From contig OX637356.1 of NCBI GenBank assembly GCA_951799405.1, forward strand, positions 11,431,229 through 11,495,228: 64,000 nt of DNA. The letters are read 5' to 3'. This DNA comes from Agapetus fuscipes (lineage: Eukaryota; Arthropoda; Insecta; Trichoptera; Glossosomatidae). Under the pieces are notes generated by a model. The model ran no database searches, was not told where the DNA came from, and saw only the letters and a list, made by a program, of their open reading frames with translations. Numbering within the stretch: the first letter of the stretch is position 1; each line of letters opens with the position of its first letter. Below, one piece after another: positions 33,551-43,838 of this stretch. The translations under genes and the position numbers were made by a program.

Positions 33551-33842
33551 GTGGAGGGAAAAACAATATTATAGGCATTTGGCATGTGACAAATAACAAC
33601 TATTACTTTTCAGGAAAATGAAAAAGTAAAAATCGAAATCAGATAAAAATGACGGACTGTGTGATATTCCGCGTACTAAGCAAATAGTGTGCCTAGAAGC
33701 AATTAGAGAAGGGGAAGCCGGGGTTAGACAACGATTTTTCTTTTACCTTTTTTTAAATTATATTTTTTGTGCCAGTGGTTTTAGCTTATGAATTTTATTT
33801 ATATATCGATAAATAGTGTATAGATCGATACCTTGAAGTTAC

Positions 33843-34429
33843 AACTGAATAAGTGTCATATAAATAAATCTTTGATTTTAAAAAATGTAATTTGTCATGT
33901 ATGTTCCTTGACTTATAGGTTGTTATGCGGCTGACCACCCATAATATAAAAATTGGTTCACTTTGCCAATGTCACCCCTGTTTCAGGGAAGGACGGCAGG
34001 AGTTGCAGGGCTTATGTTCATTTGGGATTGGGTTTTTATATTGTAGGTCCACATGCGGCATGTGTTAGCGCGAAATTATACATGTCTGCTTGTGGGAATG
34101 CATTTGGTATAAATCTTAAATGATATATATCTTTGCGGCTTAGATTAGATTAGATTAGATTAAAACTAGATTTTTTAGATAGATGCACTTTATTTACTAT
34201 TTTCTACGAGAGAAAACAGTTGAAAAATTCCATAGTTTGGAAGTTTGACATGAGCACTTTCTTATAATTAGTTCACTTACTATGAGAAGTAACACCGAAT
34301 AAAATGTATTTTTCCACAATTTCTCAAATCAGTGAATCAGCACTTATTTAGTCTTACCTTTCAGGTGGCCGTACACACTTTGATTTCTTTTTTTGTGCTG
34401 ATAAATAGAAGTATGAATTCTACGTTGTC
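33843..34429 (+). other. Orphan cuticular-gene 3' flank, split by repeat A
   Basis: aactgaataagtgtcatata (33846-), then after a repeat A insertion (33905-34171) tgcactttatttactatttt, ctacgagagaaaac, atgagcactttcttataatt-agttcactta and cttacctttcaggtgg. The same blocks in the same order follow cuticular gene 3 (47634-47900), and the first part follows gene 2 (39753-39860). No coding exon precedes it nearby, so it is probably the displaced flank of gene 1 or of a lost copy. Confidence 0.65.
33905..34171 (+). repeat. Repeat A with long (GATTA)n end
   Basis: From ttccttgacttataggttgt to cttagattagattagattag; inserted in the paralogous 3' flank, so younger than the gene duplication. Confidence 0.85.
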
Positions 34430-34433
34430 ACAG

Positions 34434-34645
34434 TTCCTTGACTTATAGAATAGTATGAGGCTGACTCCCCATGCTGTTAAAACTTTGTTCACTTTTGCCA
34501 ATGCCCCCCCGTTTTCAGGGAAAGGCAGCAGGTGTTGCAAAGCTTATGTTCATGTGAGGTTTGGTTTAATCTGTATGTGCACATGCGGCACGTGTAAAAG
34601 TTAACTCACATGTATCTGCTTGTGGGCATGCATTAAATATGAGCC
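34434..34645 (+). repeat. Repeat A, 3'-truncated
   Basis: Starts ttccttgacttatagaatag and stops after gcattaaatatgagcc. Confidence 0.75.
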
Positions 34646-35257
34646 AGGGCCTAAGGTGCTTAGACACAAAGAAAATATAGAAGATCATGAAAAGCCTATC
34701 TCATTTTTTGCGAGGTAATCAGTTAGTTAAGATTGTCTAATGACTGCTATGACAACGAACCATTGTATGTACATATTGTAATAAAATATTTTTGGGACAT
34801 CTTCATCCGGTCTCCCCTATTCATCAAAAACCTACATGAAGCTTTAGTTTATTTTTTAAACACTCGTTATAAAGCATGCATAGTCGTTATAGCCGTATTC
34901 CATTACCTTCAAAACAGATGATCATATTTTGAGGACTTGACCGGTTGAGGACTAACGACACACGGAAGCCATTTTATATGCACACATTTTGAAATCCTAT
35001 TAAGGACTTACATAGTTTGAAAATAAAATTTGCATACAATCTGAGAGATTTATTGCTTTAAAATGGACGAGTATAAATTTTTTTTGCCGCTTGGATGTTA
35101 GAATTTTATAAATAAAACATGGATTCTTATTATTTTATTATATCACTTATTCTAACCTAAGTGTTCACTAAGCTTGGTTAACCGCTTAGAGACTACGGCT
35201 ATAAGGGTTTGTTTTGATAATTGACATTACGTAGATTCGTTTTAAATTAATAATTAT
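34646..35257. other. No gene recognised
   Basis: A 62-codon plus frame at 34733-34921 has no motif. Two blocks, tagccgtattcc and ctacggctataaggg, hint at a worn inverted element. Confidence 0.4.
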
Positions 35258-35505
35258 TCCTTGACTTATGGGTTGATATGAGGCTGACCACCTATACTGT
35301 AAAAAATGGTTCAATTTTGCCAATACCCCCCCTGTTTCATCAGGGAAGTTCGGCAAGAGTTGCAGGGCTTATGTTCATTTGAGATTGGGTTTTATACAGT
35401 AGGTTCACATGCTTCATATTTAAGCGCAAGCTTAAACGTGTCTGCTTGCGGGAAAACATTTAAGAGTAATATATCTTTGCAATTTAGATTAAATATTATT
35501 ATATA
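35258..35505 (+). repeat. Repeat A
   Basis: From ttccttgacttatgggttga to gcaatttagattaaatatta. Confidence 0.8.
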
Positions 35506-35729
35506 TGTAAAAAAAAATGATAAAGCTCTCCTTCCCTGCTTGATATATTTCCTCGAGCGCTTTATATTTCGCTTCGAGCTGTTTTCTTGATAATGGTGTG
35601 ATAAAATTGATAACGCTCGATGAAATAAATCAACTCGTCAAGAAAAACTTTCCGTTGTATTTTTACATTATGAATTTGCTTAATTCTATTGTTGTACATA
35701 TATTGATAAATTTAGGAAATAAGTGACGT
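35506..35729. other. No feature recognised
   Basis: AT-rich spacer. Confidence 0.4.
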
Positions 35730-35850
35730 CAGAGGCGGGCACAAGGCACAGGTTTAAGGGGTATATCGCCCCTGTATCTATCGCTTCATCGCCCCCTATT
35801 TATTTTTGCCCCCATAACAGCCCTAATCGCCCTCAGGTTGGACACCACTG
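35730..35850. mobile_element. hAT-type MITE (121 bp)
   Basis: The minus-strand end cagtggtgtccaacctgagg is a classic hAT terminus; the plus-strand end is cagaggcgggcacaaggc. Flanks agtgacgt and attgacat match at six of eight bases, consistent with a worn 8-bp duplication. Confidence 0.5.
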
Positions 35851-36395
35851 ATTGACATTAAATAATTTATAAGCTTATGAAGAAAATATATCAACAAGGT
35901 AAAGAAACATAAAAGTGTCAGATTTACAATAAAATTAATCAATTATTTATAATTAATTTAGGTTAGTAAACTTTGTAATATGTCTAACTTATCATTAGAT
36001 ATATTAAAAATAAATTTATTAAGTCAGCCAAACCTAGAAAATCAATATATCTCAATTATACTATCTGGAAAATCTTATAGGTTACCTAGATTAGTTAAGT
36101 TAGCAATATTATTTAGATTTGATATTCGATAATGTTCAAAAAGGTATTCGACATGATTATGCCAACTTGTCTTTAGGCTCAAACGATATTTATTCTATGA
36201 AATCCTATGAAGAAATGTAATCACAAAATTGCATAAGAATCGGATATACAAAGATTTGTTTTATTGAAATATAAGATATACCTTATATGAATGTAGATAC
36301 CTCCTGAGAGAAGTATGTGATATGAATATAATAATATATGAATAAGTGTTCAGAAAATGTACTATATTGCAGTTAAATATACAATTTGTGATGTT
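35851..36395. other. No feature recognised
   Basis: AT-rich sequence without named repeat or exon. Confidence 0.45.
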
Positions 36396-36560
36396 TTTTG
36401 ACTTATAGGTAGGTCGGTATGAGGCTGACAGCCCATACTGAAAAAAAAAAAATCACTTTTGCCAATGTCAGCCCTACTTCAGTGAAGGGCAACAAGAGAT
36501 GCAGTGTTTGCATGTGGGCTTGAATTTAATTTGAATAAAAAATATTAATCTATCTCAATA
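36396..36560 (+). repeat. Repeat A, degenerate
   Basis: ttgacttataggtaggtcgg, tttgccaatgtcagccctac and gttgcatgtgggcttg blocks; internally deleted. Confidence 0.65.
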
Positions 36561-36956
36561 ACTTACATAAATGAAATATTATAGGTACGCAATGTAGAAC
36601 AAAGCAAAATCATATTTTATTATTTAATTAAAAAAAGAGAATATATTGTTAAATACATAATTTTTTGACAGCGAAGAATACAAGATTAATATTTAAAAAA
36701 GATTAATCAAACTAAAAAATATTTATTTCTGTGTAATAGTTGGTCAAGGCTTACACAAAAAAGCTTTTATTCATGCAAAATAGAAAAATATTAAAAAAAT
36801 CCTTGATAAAATAAGGTACTTATTCAATTTCTATTCACCACATTAAGCGACCTTATTTTTATTTGTCAAATATAAATAAGTATTTGAATTAAATTTAAAA
36901 AGTCCAATTACCTTCAAAATACTAAAAAATAAACAGACCATTGAGTAGTTTAGAAT
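36561..36956. other. No feature recognised
   Basis: AT-rich spacer. Confidence 0.4.
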
Positions 36957-37072
36957 CAAACCGGTAATCCAGGATTTTTTTTAAAAATATATGAAAACAG
37001 AGGAAATGTCATTTTGTATGTTCCTGTATAAAATATATTTCGTTAAGAAATCATAGATTGCCACTTTTGGTT
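36957..37072. mobile_element. MITE-E copy
   Basis: Ends aaaccggtaatccaggattt and, as complement, aaccaaaagtggcaatctat. It encloses an AT-rich core like the copy at 43.84 kb. Confidence 0.55.
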
Positions 37073-37267
37073 CTACGCAACTCATTTTTACTTGTTTGTT
37101 TTTTATTTGTAAGGTTAATATTGATTTATTTGTAAAAAAAACACATATTTTAAACATCATTGTTAATTGAGGCATTGGCTCATTAAACATTTCAATGTTA
37201 GGTATTTGTAAGAAAACTAAATATTTCATCACAAAGCTGAAATAAAATGCGTATCCGTTTAAATTGA

Positions 37268-37345
37268 GAATGAGCATACCCCCACTTCAAATGAAGTGGT
37301 TGGCGTAAGACCGGCCCCTTTACCTGTAAAAAAATGCGTGCCTGT
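37268..37345 (+). repeat. SINE-C fragment
   Basis: acccccacttcaaatgaagt, ggttggcgtaagaccggccc and ctttacctgtaaaaa only. Confidence 0.75.
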
Positions 37346-37445
37346 TCTCGTCAAATGCGACATATTAATATTGTACGTAAACTTGTAAAAGATATTATCA
37401 TATTCATAAACAGACTAATCTCTCCTTTAAACGTTGTTAATGATT

Positions 37446-37605
37446 ACTCTTTGATTTATAGATCGGTATGAGGCGGGCGACTCCTACTGTAAAATATGGT
37501 TCAATTTGCCAATGCCATCCCTGTTTCAGGGAAGGTCGGTAAAAGTTGCCGGGTTTATGCTAATTTAAAGTGTGGATTTTAATTTGTAAGTACACATACA
37601 GCATT
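37446..37605 (+). repeat. Repeat A, cut by SINE-C
   Basis: Starts tttgatttatagatcggtat and stops at cacatacagcatttgtac where a SINE-C body begins. Confidence 0.7.
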
Positions 37606-37745
37606 TGTACCAGCTCTCTGGGAAGCTGGGAAAAATCCACTTCAAATTGAAGTGGTTGGCGTGAGGCCAGCCCCCTTACCTGTAAAAAAAATGTTCCGAA
37701 TCGCTACATGCAGACCAGAAGACGTGTGAAGCTTAGCTGCCTTTT
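37606..37745 (+). mobile_element. SINE-C body
   Basis: Starts at the palindrome cagctctctgggaagctggg, continues cacttcaaattgaagtggtt, ends tgtgaagcttagctgcc. No tRNA head. Confidence 0.75.
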
Positions 37746-37851
37746 TTGTAGTGTGATTAAAATAAAAAAAATATAATAACAAATAATCTGACCTTTAAGT
37801 CATGACTACATTCAAAACACTGTGCAGTTCAAGTTAATGTCAACTGTTATG

Positions 37852-38062
37852 TTCGACTACGAATCGCACTGTTATTCAGAGACGAAATTAATCACGATTA
37901 AGAAGACGCAGAGTGCGCGTCGAGTGAAGCAAGTTTAAACTTAGTATTTTACTCTTACTTTCGACTATGAATCGCAGTGATATTCAGAGACGAGATTAAT
38001 CACGATTAAAAGGAGACGTAGCGTGCGTCGAGTGCACCGAGTATAAGCTTAGTGTTATGGTA
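37852..38062 (+). promoter_or_regulatory. 108-bp tandem duplication upstream of gene 2
   Basis: Two units (37852-37959 and 37960-38062) share ttcgacta-gaatcgca, tattcagagacga, attaatcacgattaa and gcgtgcgtcgagtg in the same order. Each holds the dyad ttaatc-ac-gattaa, which looks like paired homeodomain half-sites. The array ends about 40 bp before the TATA box, so it is a candidate duplicated proximal enhancer. Confidence 0.65.
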
Positions 38063-38100
38063 ATGATGATTTCTTAATGAACTTAAGGTTGTTGGTGGGG

Positions 38101-38138
38101 TATAAATAGACGGCTGGAACTGTTCGGTGTTATCAGTT
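38101..38138 (+). promoter_or_regulatory. Core promoter of cuticular gene 2 (TATA + Inr)
   Basis: TATAAATA at 38101-38108 and initiator TCAGTT at 38133-38138, spaced 34 bp, the same layout as gene 1. Predicted 5' UTR about 57 nt. Confidence 0.8.
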
Positions 38139-38191
38139 GGTATTCAACTTTTTGAGAAAAACATCTCGACAGCAAAAACCTACCCTCCAAA

Positions 38192-38203
38192 ATGTTCAAG
38201 CTC
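38192..38203 (+). CDS. Cuticular protein gene 2, exon 1 (MFKL)
   Basis: ATG TTC AAG CTC followed by the donor gtgagt at 38204. Phase 0; joins the exon at 39200 across a 996-bp intron that contains a SINE-C and a repeat A. Confidence 0.85.
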
Positions 38204-38460
38204 GTGAGTGATCAAAAATTTTTTTTTTCATTAAAAAAAAATCAAAATTATTTTTTGACATTTCAAGTGAGAAGAGAAAAAAACCTTCCTTATTTATTTA
38301 TTACAATTCTGGGACTCAATTTTTTTTTTTAGTTTAAAGAAGTTTGTGTATCGAAAGATTGAAAATTAATTTTTATTTCAAAGCAAGTTTATCTGGAACC
38401 GCTGCATTGTTTTTCTTTCCACTTTTGTTTTTGATACTGTTGGATTCATATTTCGTATCG

Positions 38461-38790
38461 TCCGGTCGATAGCTCAGTTGTTAGAGTGCTTGCATTCCAT
38501 GCCGTGAGCTCGGGTTCGAATCCCATCAAGGGTCAGGAATGATTTCCCGTTTCGGTGTTTATTTCAAGCTCCAAAATAAAATACGGACAAGGTTTACTCA
38601 GAATTCACAAGAAATGTGTACTAGCCCCGTCGGAAGCTTGGAAACCCCCACTTCAACTGAAGTTGTTGGTGTAAGGTCAGCCCCTTACCTGTACAAATAA
38701 ATAGGTTCTACACGCCACATGCGAAACCCTTTGGGGATTACGAGGTCAGAAGTTGCACTACATGTGTAGCTTAGTTGCGCTATTTTTTGC
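38461..38790 (+). mobile_element. SINE-C, full-length (in gene 2 intron)
   Basis: tRNA-like head with A box tagctcagttg (38470-38480) and a perfect B box ggttcgaatcc (38513-38523). Body: caaaataaaatacggacaag, cccacttcaactgaagttgt, accctttggggattacgagg. End: atgtgtagcttagttgcgc. It sits in the first intron in sense orientation. Confidence 0.9.
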
Positions 38791-38809
38791 GTAAGGTGTT
38801 CCTTTTACA

Positions 38810-39038
38810 AATAGGTTGGTATGAATCTGACCCCTACTGTACAAACTTGGTTCACTTTTGTCAATGCCACACTGGTTTCTGGGAACGGCGGCGGAAGTTG
38901 CATGGTTTACGCTGATTAAGGTTTGTTTTTACATGCAGCATTGTAATCGTGGACTTACACGTGCCTGTTTTGTGATTTACATTGAATATAAGCCTTAAAC
39001 GTCAATATAATATCTTTGCAACTTAGATTATAGATAAT
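38810..39038 (+). repeat. Repeat A, diverged (in gene 2 intron)
   Basis: aataggttggtatgaatctg, gttgcatggtttacgctgat, then gcaacttagattatagataa. Confidence 0.7.
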
Positions 39039-39199
39039 AGTGTGTTTGTGTTTCTGTGACTGTTACTTTACTTTCTTTCCGCTTGGCACAGCAGTTATAT
39101 GCACCTTAATAAAAATCCATCAACACTTAGTGAGAACAAAAAACATGGATATTTTTACACTTCAACCAATCTTCTAATGTTTCTTCTCCTTTTATCCAG

Positions 39200-39631
39200 T
39201 TGATTGTATCTGCCTTCGTGGCTTGCGCTGCCGCCGCTCCAGGAATCGTCACCCCAGTGGTCTCTGTCCACTCCATCCCAGTGGTCCACACTGCCCCAGT
39301 GGTCCACGTTGCCCCCAAGGTTGCCGTCTCCCACAGCAGCAGCGTTGTCAACCATGGAACTCCTTTAGTCCACGCTGTCCATGCTGCCCCAGTCGTCCAT
39401 GCTGCCCCTCTTGTCCGCACCGTGCCAGTTGTTCATTCTGCCCCTCTTGTCCATTCTGCTCCTCTTATCCATTCTGCTCCTCTTGTCCATTCTGCCCCTC
39501 TTGTCCACGCTGCCCCTGTTGTCCACGCTGTGCCAGTCTCCCACGCCGTTTCCCACAGCTCCTCAGTTGTCCACCATGGGTCTCCTCTCGTTAAGGTCCA
39601 CGCTGCCCCAGTCATTGCTGTTCACCATTAA
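39200..39631 (+). CDS. Cuticular protein gene 2, exon 2 (APLVHS repeat protein)
   Basis: Acceptor tttatccag then LIVSAFVACAAAAPG; with MFKL from exon 1 this gives a signal peptide nearly identical in plan to gene 1. The protein (about 147 residues) is Val/His/Ala/Pro-rich: PVVSVHSIPVVHTAP, AVSHSSSVVNHGTPLVH, a run of six-residue APLVHS/APLIHS repeats, then HAVSHSSSVVHHGSPLVK and a final HH. It is a secreted structural cuticle protein of the same subfamily as gene 1, sharing the AVSHSS-VVHHGSP block. GC-rich exon in AT-rich surroundings. Poly(A) signal at 39683. No enzymatic motif; function inferred from family resemblance. Confidence 0.85.
   Translation: MIVSAFVACAAAAPGIVTPVVSVHSIPVVHTAPVVHVAPKVAVSHSSSVVNHGTPLVHAVHAAPVVHAAPLVRTVPVVHSAPLVHSAPLIHSAPLVHSAPLVHAAPVVHAVPVSHAVSHSSSVVHHGSPLVKVHAAPVIAVHH
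39432..39522 (+). repeat. In-frame 18-bp minisatellite in gene 2
   Basis: About five units of cattctgcccctcttgtc (residues HSAPLV), a different period from genes 1 and 3. Confidence 0.8.
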
Positions 39632-39682
39632 ACCCTTTTAAACTGTGATTAATTTATGTTCAAGTGTGTTTTTTTTCTGGTC

Positions 39683-39688
39683 AATAAA
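39683..39688 (+). terminator. Poly(A) signal of gene 2
   Basis: AATAAA 52 bp after the stop codon. Confidence 0.7.
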
Positions 39689-39752
39689 AGTATGTGACTG
39701 AATTTTTATGTTTTAATTTAAACACTCATAAGACTCACCGACACCATAAAGA

Positions 39753-39880
39753 TTAAACTGAATAAGTGACATATTAAGCCAGCAATGGTTTCTCAGATAA
39801 ATGCACCTTTGTTTCTATTTTCAACGAGAGAAAACATTAGACAAGATTCCATATTGGAGTGCTTCAAATTTGATTCGAAA
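39753..39880 (+). other. Paralogous 3' flank of gene 2
   Basis: aaactgaataagtgacatat, taagccagcaatggtttctc and cgagagaaaacatt match, in order, the flanks at 33843 and 47634. Confidence 0.65.
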
Positions 39881-40679
39881 TAGGCAATATACATACATAC
39901 CGGGTTGCTAGGGAAAAGACAAATCAATATTTTATTATATAAATTACGTTATTGGCTACTAAGCACCGTAACACAAGTGTAACGTTTTCCAGCCGAGAAA
40001 AAAGTTATTCAAATCTGTGCAGAGCCCATTACGGAAAGAAAAATAGGTTTACTGCAGAAATTTTACGAGAAAGAAGGGTGAAACAAATAATGAAAATATG
40101 GAGATATTTAGAATTATTATCATCTTAACAAGAGATAATGTGATAGCATGACATTGTACGACTTGTCGACGCTATAGCCGAGCAGACAAAGCTGTGTCAA
40201 TTTTAATAGCAATGTAGCAACTTGCAACAATTTTACAAGTTATAATCACGTTTTTTGTATTCATTTCCTTCTTTTTTGGAAAAACGTATCTATGATTGAA
40301 TAGAAATTAAAAGATAAAATAAGAAATCAGAAGAAAGTCTTCGTAGATAGAAACATGTTTTAGAGCAACGAATTGTAAATCAATATAAAACCCATCCCTC
40401 TGACTAGTCTCCAACTTTCGACGGAACAAAAATCTGTAAGCGAACAATTTGTTAGACACTTGAGTTGAGCTAGAAATCATGATAACCTTAAAATGACTTT
40501 GAATAACACAAAAAGAAATTTATTTGTTATTCATTTTGCGAAATTCTTCTACCTTATTAATTTTTACCTTCACACTATATGCTGGTTTTTTTTCTCAAGT
40601 ATGTAAGTGGTTCAGAAAAAAAACGAGTTATTCTTCTCCCATACTTCAAGTACAAAAAAATTACGTTTAAAAATGTATT
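39881..40679. other. No gene recognised
   Basis: AT-rich. A TATA-like string near 40384 lacks an initiator, ATG and splice donor at the expected places. Confidence 0.4.
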
Positions 40680-40990
40680 AAAAATAAGCTGCGCCTTCTG
40701 TGAACGTTTTACTTTGTGCATATTTTTTATAAAACGCTATGCTTGAGTTTACACGTACATTTTTATACTTTACTATATCGAAACCAGTTTATTACGTAAC
40801 AAGTAATACTTCACGTTATCTTTTAACTCTCAAGTGAGTATACGTCATATCTTGTTCATCAGTAATATCACTAGTATACCAAATAAAAAACTCTTCGTCA
40901 GCGTTTTACTAAAATAAATATAGAAAAATTAAACGTTAAATAGGGGTGCTGTTTTAATTTTTATACGTTTAATGTTTGAGTTGAAACGTA
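40680..40990. mobile_element. MITE-D fragments
   Basis: tgcgccttctgtgaacgttt with ataaaacgctatgcttgagt (40685-40750), and cgtcagcgttttac...atacgtttaatgtttgagtt (40890-40985). Two worn copies. Confidence 0.45.
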
Positions 40991-41296
40991 GTAATTTTTT
41001 ATTTGGGTTGCAGTGGTGTAGGAGCAATGAAAATATGTGTAAACGATAAAAAAAAGTATTCCGAGTATAAGATATCGAGTGAATTCCATTCGATCGTTTT
41101 AATGAGAAAAGATATATGAAAACTTAATTACACAAAAGAGGTGATGTAGCATCTTTCATACACTTGAACATTTACGTGATTGAAATGAATTTATCTAATG
41201 TGCTATACTCGGCGCTAAGATCTCCGTTAAGGTAGCTAGATGGGATTTTAATAATGAAATACATGACACGAAAGATATTTTGCGTTTGAAAGTAAA
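40991..41296. other. No feature recognised
   Basis: AT-rich spacer. Confidence 0.4.
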
Positions 41297-41465
41297 TGCT
41301 GTAAGAAATGGTTCACTCTGCCAATGTCACCCCTGTTTGAGGGAAGGTCAGCAAGAATTGCAGGACTTATGTTCATTTGAGATTGGGCTTATGTTGTAGG
41401 TCCACATGCATGCTCTTGCCGACCTTCCGTGACAGTGGGGTGACATTGGCAAAGTGAACCATGAT
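41297..41465. repeat. Inverted dimer of repeat A fragments
   Basis: A plus fragment (ctgtaagaaatggttcactc to ggtccacatgcatg) runs directly into a minus fragment (ctcttgccgaccttccgtga to aaagtgaaccatg), giving a hairpin with arms of about 55 bp. Confidence 0.75.
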
Positions 41466-42002
41466 TGAGTATAATATCGGATTCTTTCTTCGTATTTTTT
41501 TTACATGGCGATAGGATTACATGAAGTTAATATATGGCAGAAAGAATTTACAGTTAGACTCACAAAAACTTCTAAACTGTGGCACAATCTTATTTCATCA
41601 AAAAGCTATTAGAGTTTGCAGGAAGAACCTTGAACGAAAGTTGACATTTTAAAATGACAGAAATAAGTAGGACATCGCCAAAAAAAACTTTTCCAAAAAC
41701 CACGGAAACGTCGCGTTCAAAAACTTATATTTTTTTATCTATTTGACATAAAGTTTAAAACTTTTTACGTACCTACGTCTCTGGACGAAACGAAAGTGAA
41801 TCTGTACGACAAGTGTAAGTTTTAACTAAACCATAGCGTTTTGTCGAAAATGTCTGGAAGCTTAAACAACGACTCTATTGAGCGTTGTAGTTCTCATACT
41901 TTTACCGAGAGTTTTGACGTATACTTGGGGTACTGCTTTTTAACTTTCACAATGATGAATGTTTTTTTTTCAAGGTTTCTTTATGTAGTCAAGATAATAT
42001 AC
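41466..42002. other. MITE-D remnant and unassigned DNA
   Basis: ttaactaaaccatagcgttt and gactctattgagcgttgtag (41824-41935) are a worn MITE-D. Nothing else recognised. Confidence 0.4.
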
Positions 42003-42775
42003 TAGTAAGGCGTGGATTAAGGGTGGTTTGAGTGGTGCAACCAAACAAGGGGCCACTTCGTATACCCCCATAACACTTCATTAGAGTATTAGTATTGTCT
42101 TCAGAAGCGCCGACATTGAGGCTCCTAAGAAATTTTAATAAAAAAATCTCTTTGGAGCACTATTCTAAGCTTCCATACTTTTTTTTATGAAATTAGCCCT
42201 GACAAGTTAAAAGCAACACTTAGGAGTATTTTTAAAAATATAATTCAATCATTTTTATTGTAAAAATAGGTCCGGTCGATCTAAGTTGAATAGCTCAGTT
42301 GGTAGAGTTTTTGCATTTCATGCCGAGAGTTCGGGTCCGAATCCCACCGAGCGTAGGTATCAGAAATTATTACCGGTTTTCGATGTTTATTTCAAACACC
42401 AAAGTAAAATACCGTCAAGTTTTACTCACCCTTTTAAGATATGAGTACCAGCCCCCTAGGGAGCTGGGAAACCCCCACTTCAACTGAAGTGGTTGGCGTA
42501 AGGCTGGCCACCATAACTGTAAAAATAAATATGTTCCACTCGCCACACGCGAAACCCTACGGGGATTAGGAAAATTACACTATATGTGTAGCTTAGTTGC
42601 GTTTTGCGTTGCGTTTAGCAATAGATGTCATAGAAATTGCTTAGATTGACATAAAACTCTGTTTTTAGCTGTACCTTATCATATAAGTGTTGGTTCGCAA
42701 TCAATAAAAATTAACATAGAGAGGGCCCCATGTTTTTTCTTAGACCAGGGCCCCTGATGGGCTTACTCCGGCCCT
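42003..42775. mobile_element. hAT-type non-autonomous element interrupted by SINE-C
   Basis: Right end, read on minus, is cagggccggagtaagcccat, a typical hAT terminus. Left end aaggcgtggattaagggtgg is a worn version of cagggccggattaag. Internal gggccac and ggggccccat pair. SINE-C (42270-42615) is inserted inside. No transposase. Confidence 0.5.
42270..42615 (+). mobile_element. SINE-C, full-length
   Basis: The head is ggtccggtcgat, a 10-bp insert (ctaagttgaa), then A box tagctcagttgg and B box gggtccgaatcc. Palindrome cagccccctagggagctggg and cccacttcaactgaagtggt follow, ending atgtgtagcttagttgcg. Confidence 0.9.
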
Positions 42776-43321
42776 GTATACACCTACTGAGATGTTGGTC
42801 CATACTCAGTGCGACATAAAGAGGGACCAAAAAACTGCGCTTAATTTACGAGAACGATAAAAAAGTGGAGCGTAAGGCGGCAGGGGCAGAATGAGATAAA
42901 ATGTAGCACGAATTCGCAAAGATAAGAAGAAGTGTGTCATGGATGCTAAAAGGTGAGAAGCGAAAGATGACAATCTGTGAGATGGTGGATAGAGCAAGAT
43001 GATTGCAGAGAGATGAAAGATAAACTACGAATGAGAATAAAAGTAAGGTTATTTGTAAGATTATGAGATTAAAATAAAAATAAATTAGTCTATTCTTATG
43101 AATTTTATAAACGGACAGTGGTTACATTTTTTTAATTTTAATTTCGAGGACAATATACCAAAGTATGGAATTACCAAAATATTAAGTAGTATTTTTAATA
43201 AAAAATAAAGATTTGAAAAATTATTTATACAAATTTGTGACAATACTTTTTTGTTGTTCATTGTAGGTAGATTCTGAAAACCTTCTGGATTATAGGCGTA
43301 CGAATTGCAGTCTGTACCCTG
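42776..43321. other. Unassigned, purine-rich segment
   Basis: 42800-43060 is purine-rich on plus (agataagaagaagtgtgtca, agagatgaaagataaac) and looks like worn LINE coding sequence, but no motif is firm. Confidence 0.35.
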
Positions 43322-43418
43322 AGTACGAGTTGTTAATGAATACTGTAAGTATCGAGTATTCGAGTATTCATTTTTCTCGAATACTCGATACTTACAGTAT
43401 TCATAACAAACTCGTACT
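43322..43418. other. Compact perfect hairpin
   Basis: Arms agtacgagtt plus gaatactgtaagtatcgagt-attcgag (43338-43364) are exactly complementary to 43376-43402 plus aactcgtact. Loop 11 nt; only a small bulge separates the two arm blocks. Size and shape are those of a pre-miRNA-like or fold-back structure. No family recognised. Confidence 0.75.
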
Positions 43419-43706
43419 TTAGGTACTAATACATTAATAGTCAATGCTTACTTTACATACCCGCTCACTTGAAAACACGCGCAAATTCACGCTTATACAT
43501 GCTGAATGCGTTCTAAAACTACAATAATCTAAGAACTACAAAATGCAAAAAATGTGTTATCATTTGATTATAATATATATTTTTGTTAAAAGCTTTTTGA
43601 CTTCACAAAACTTTAAATATTTTTTTCTGCAATAGTTATTTGATGCAAAATTAGGATAAGGCCATCACGTCAAGTATAAAATAATACGTCTAAATAAAAC
43701 AATTGC
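43419..43706. other. Worn repeat A scrap
   Basis: cgctcacttgaaaacacgcg and ttcacgcttatacatgctga (43450-43515) resemble a minus repeat A. Otherwise nothing. Confidence 0.35.
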
Positions 43707-43795
43707 GTTTTACAAATATTGTATTGAAATTAAAACGCTCAATGGAGGCGCTGGTTTAATTTCCATACATTTCTGTAATACAACGAATTTAAAAA
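43707..43795. mobile_element. MITE-D, short copy
   Basis: attgcgttttacaaatattg, aaaacgctcaatggaggcgc and ttccatacatttctgtaat, forming the usual imperfect palindrome. Confidence 0.55.
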
Positions 43796-43838
43796 AGGTG
43801 TATCAAAATATTCAATCATTCATTATTCAAGCACAAAA

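Noticed and set aside
42800..43060. Purine-rich stretch as LINE coding sequence
   Set aside because: Frames are full of stops and lack the diagnostic motifs seen in the other LINE fragments.
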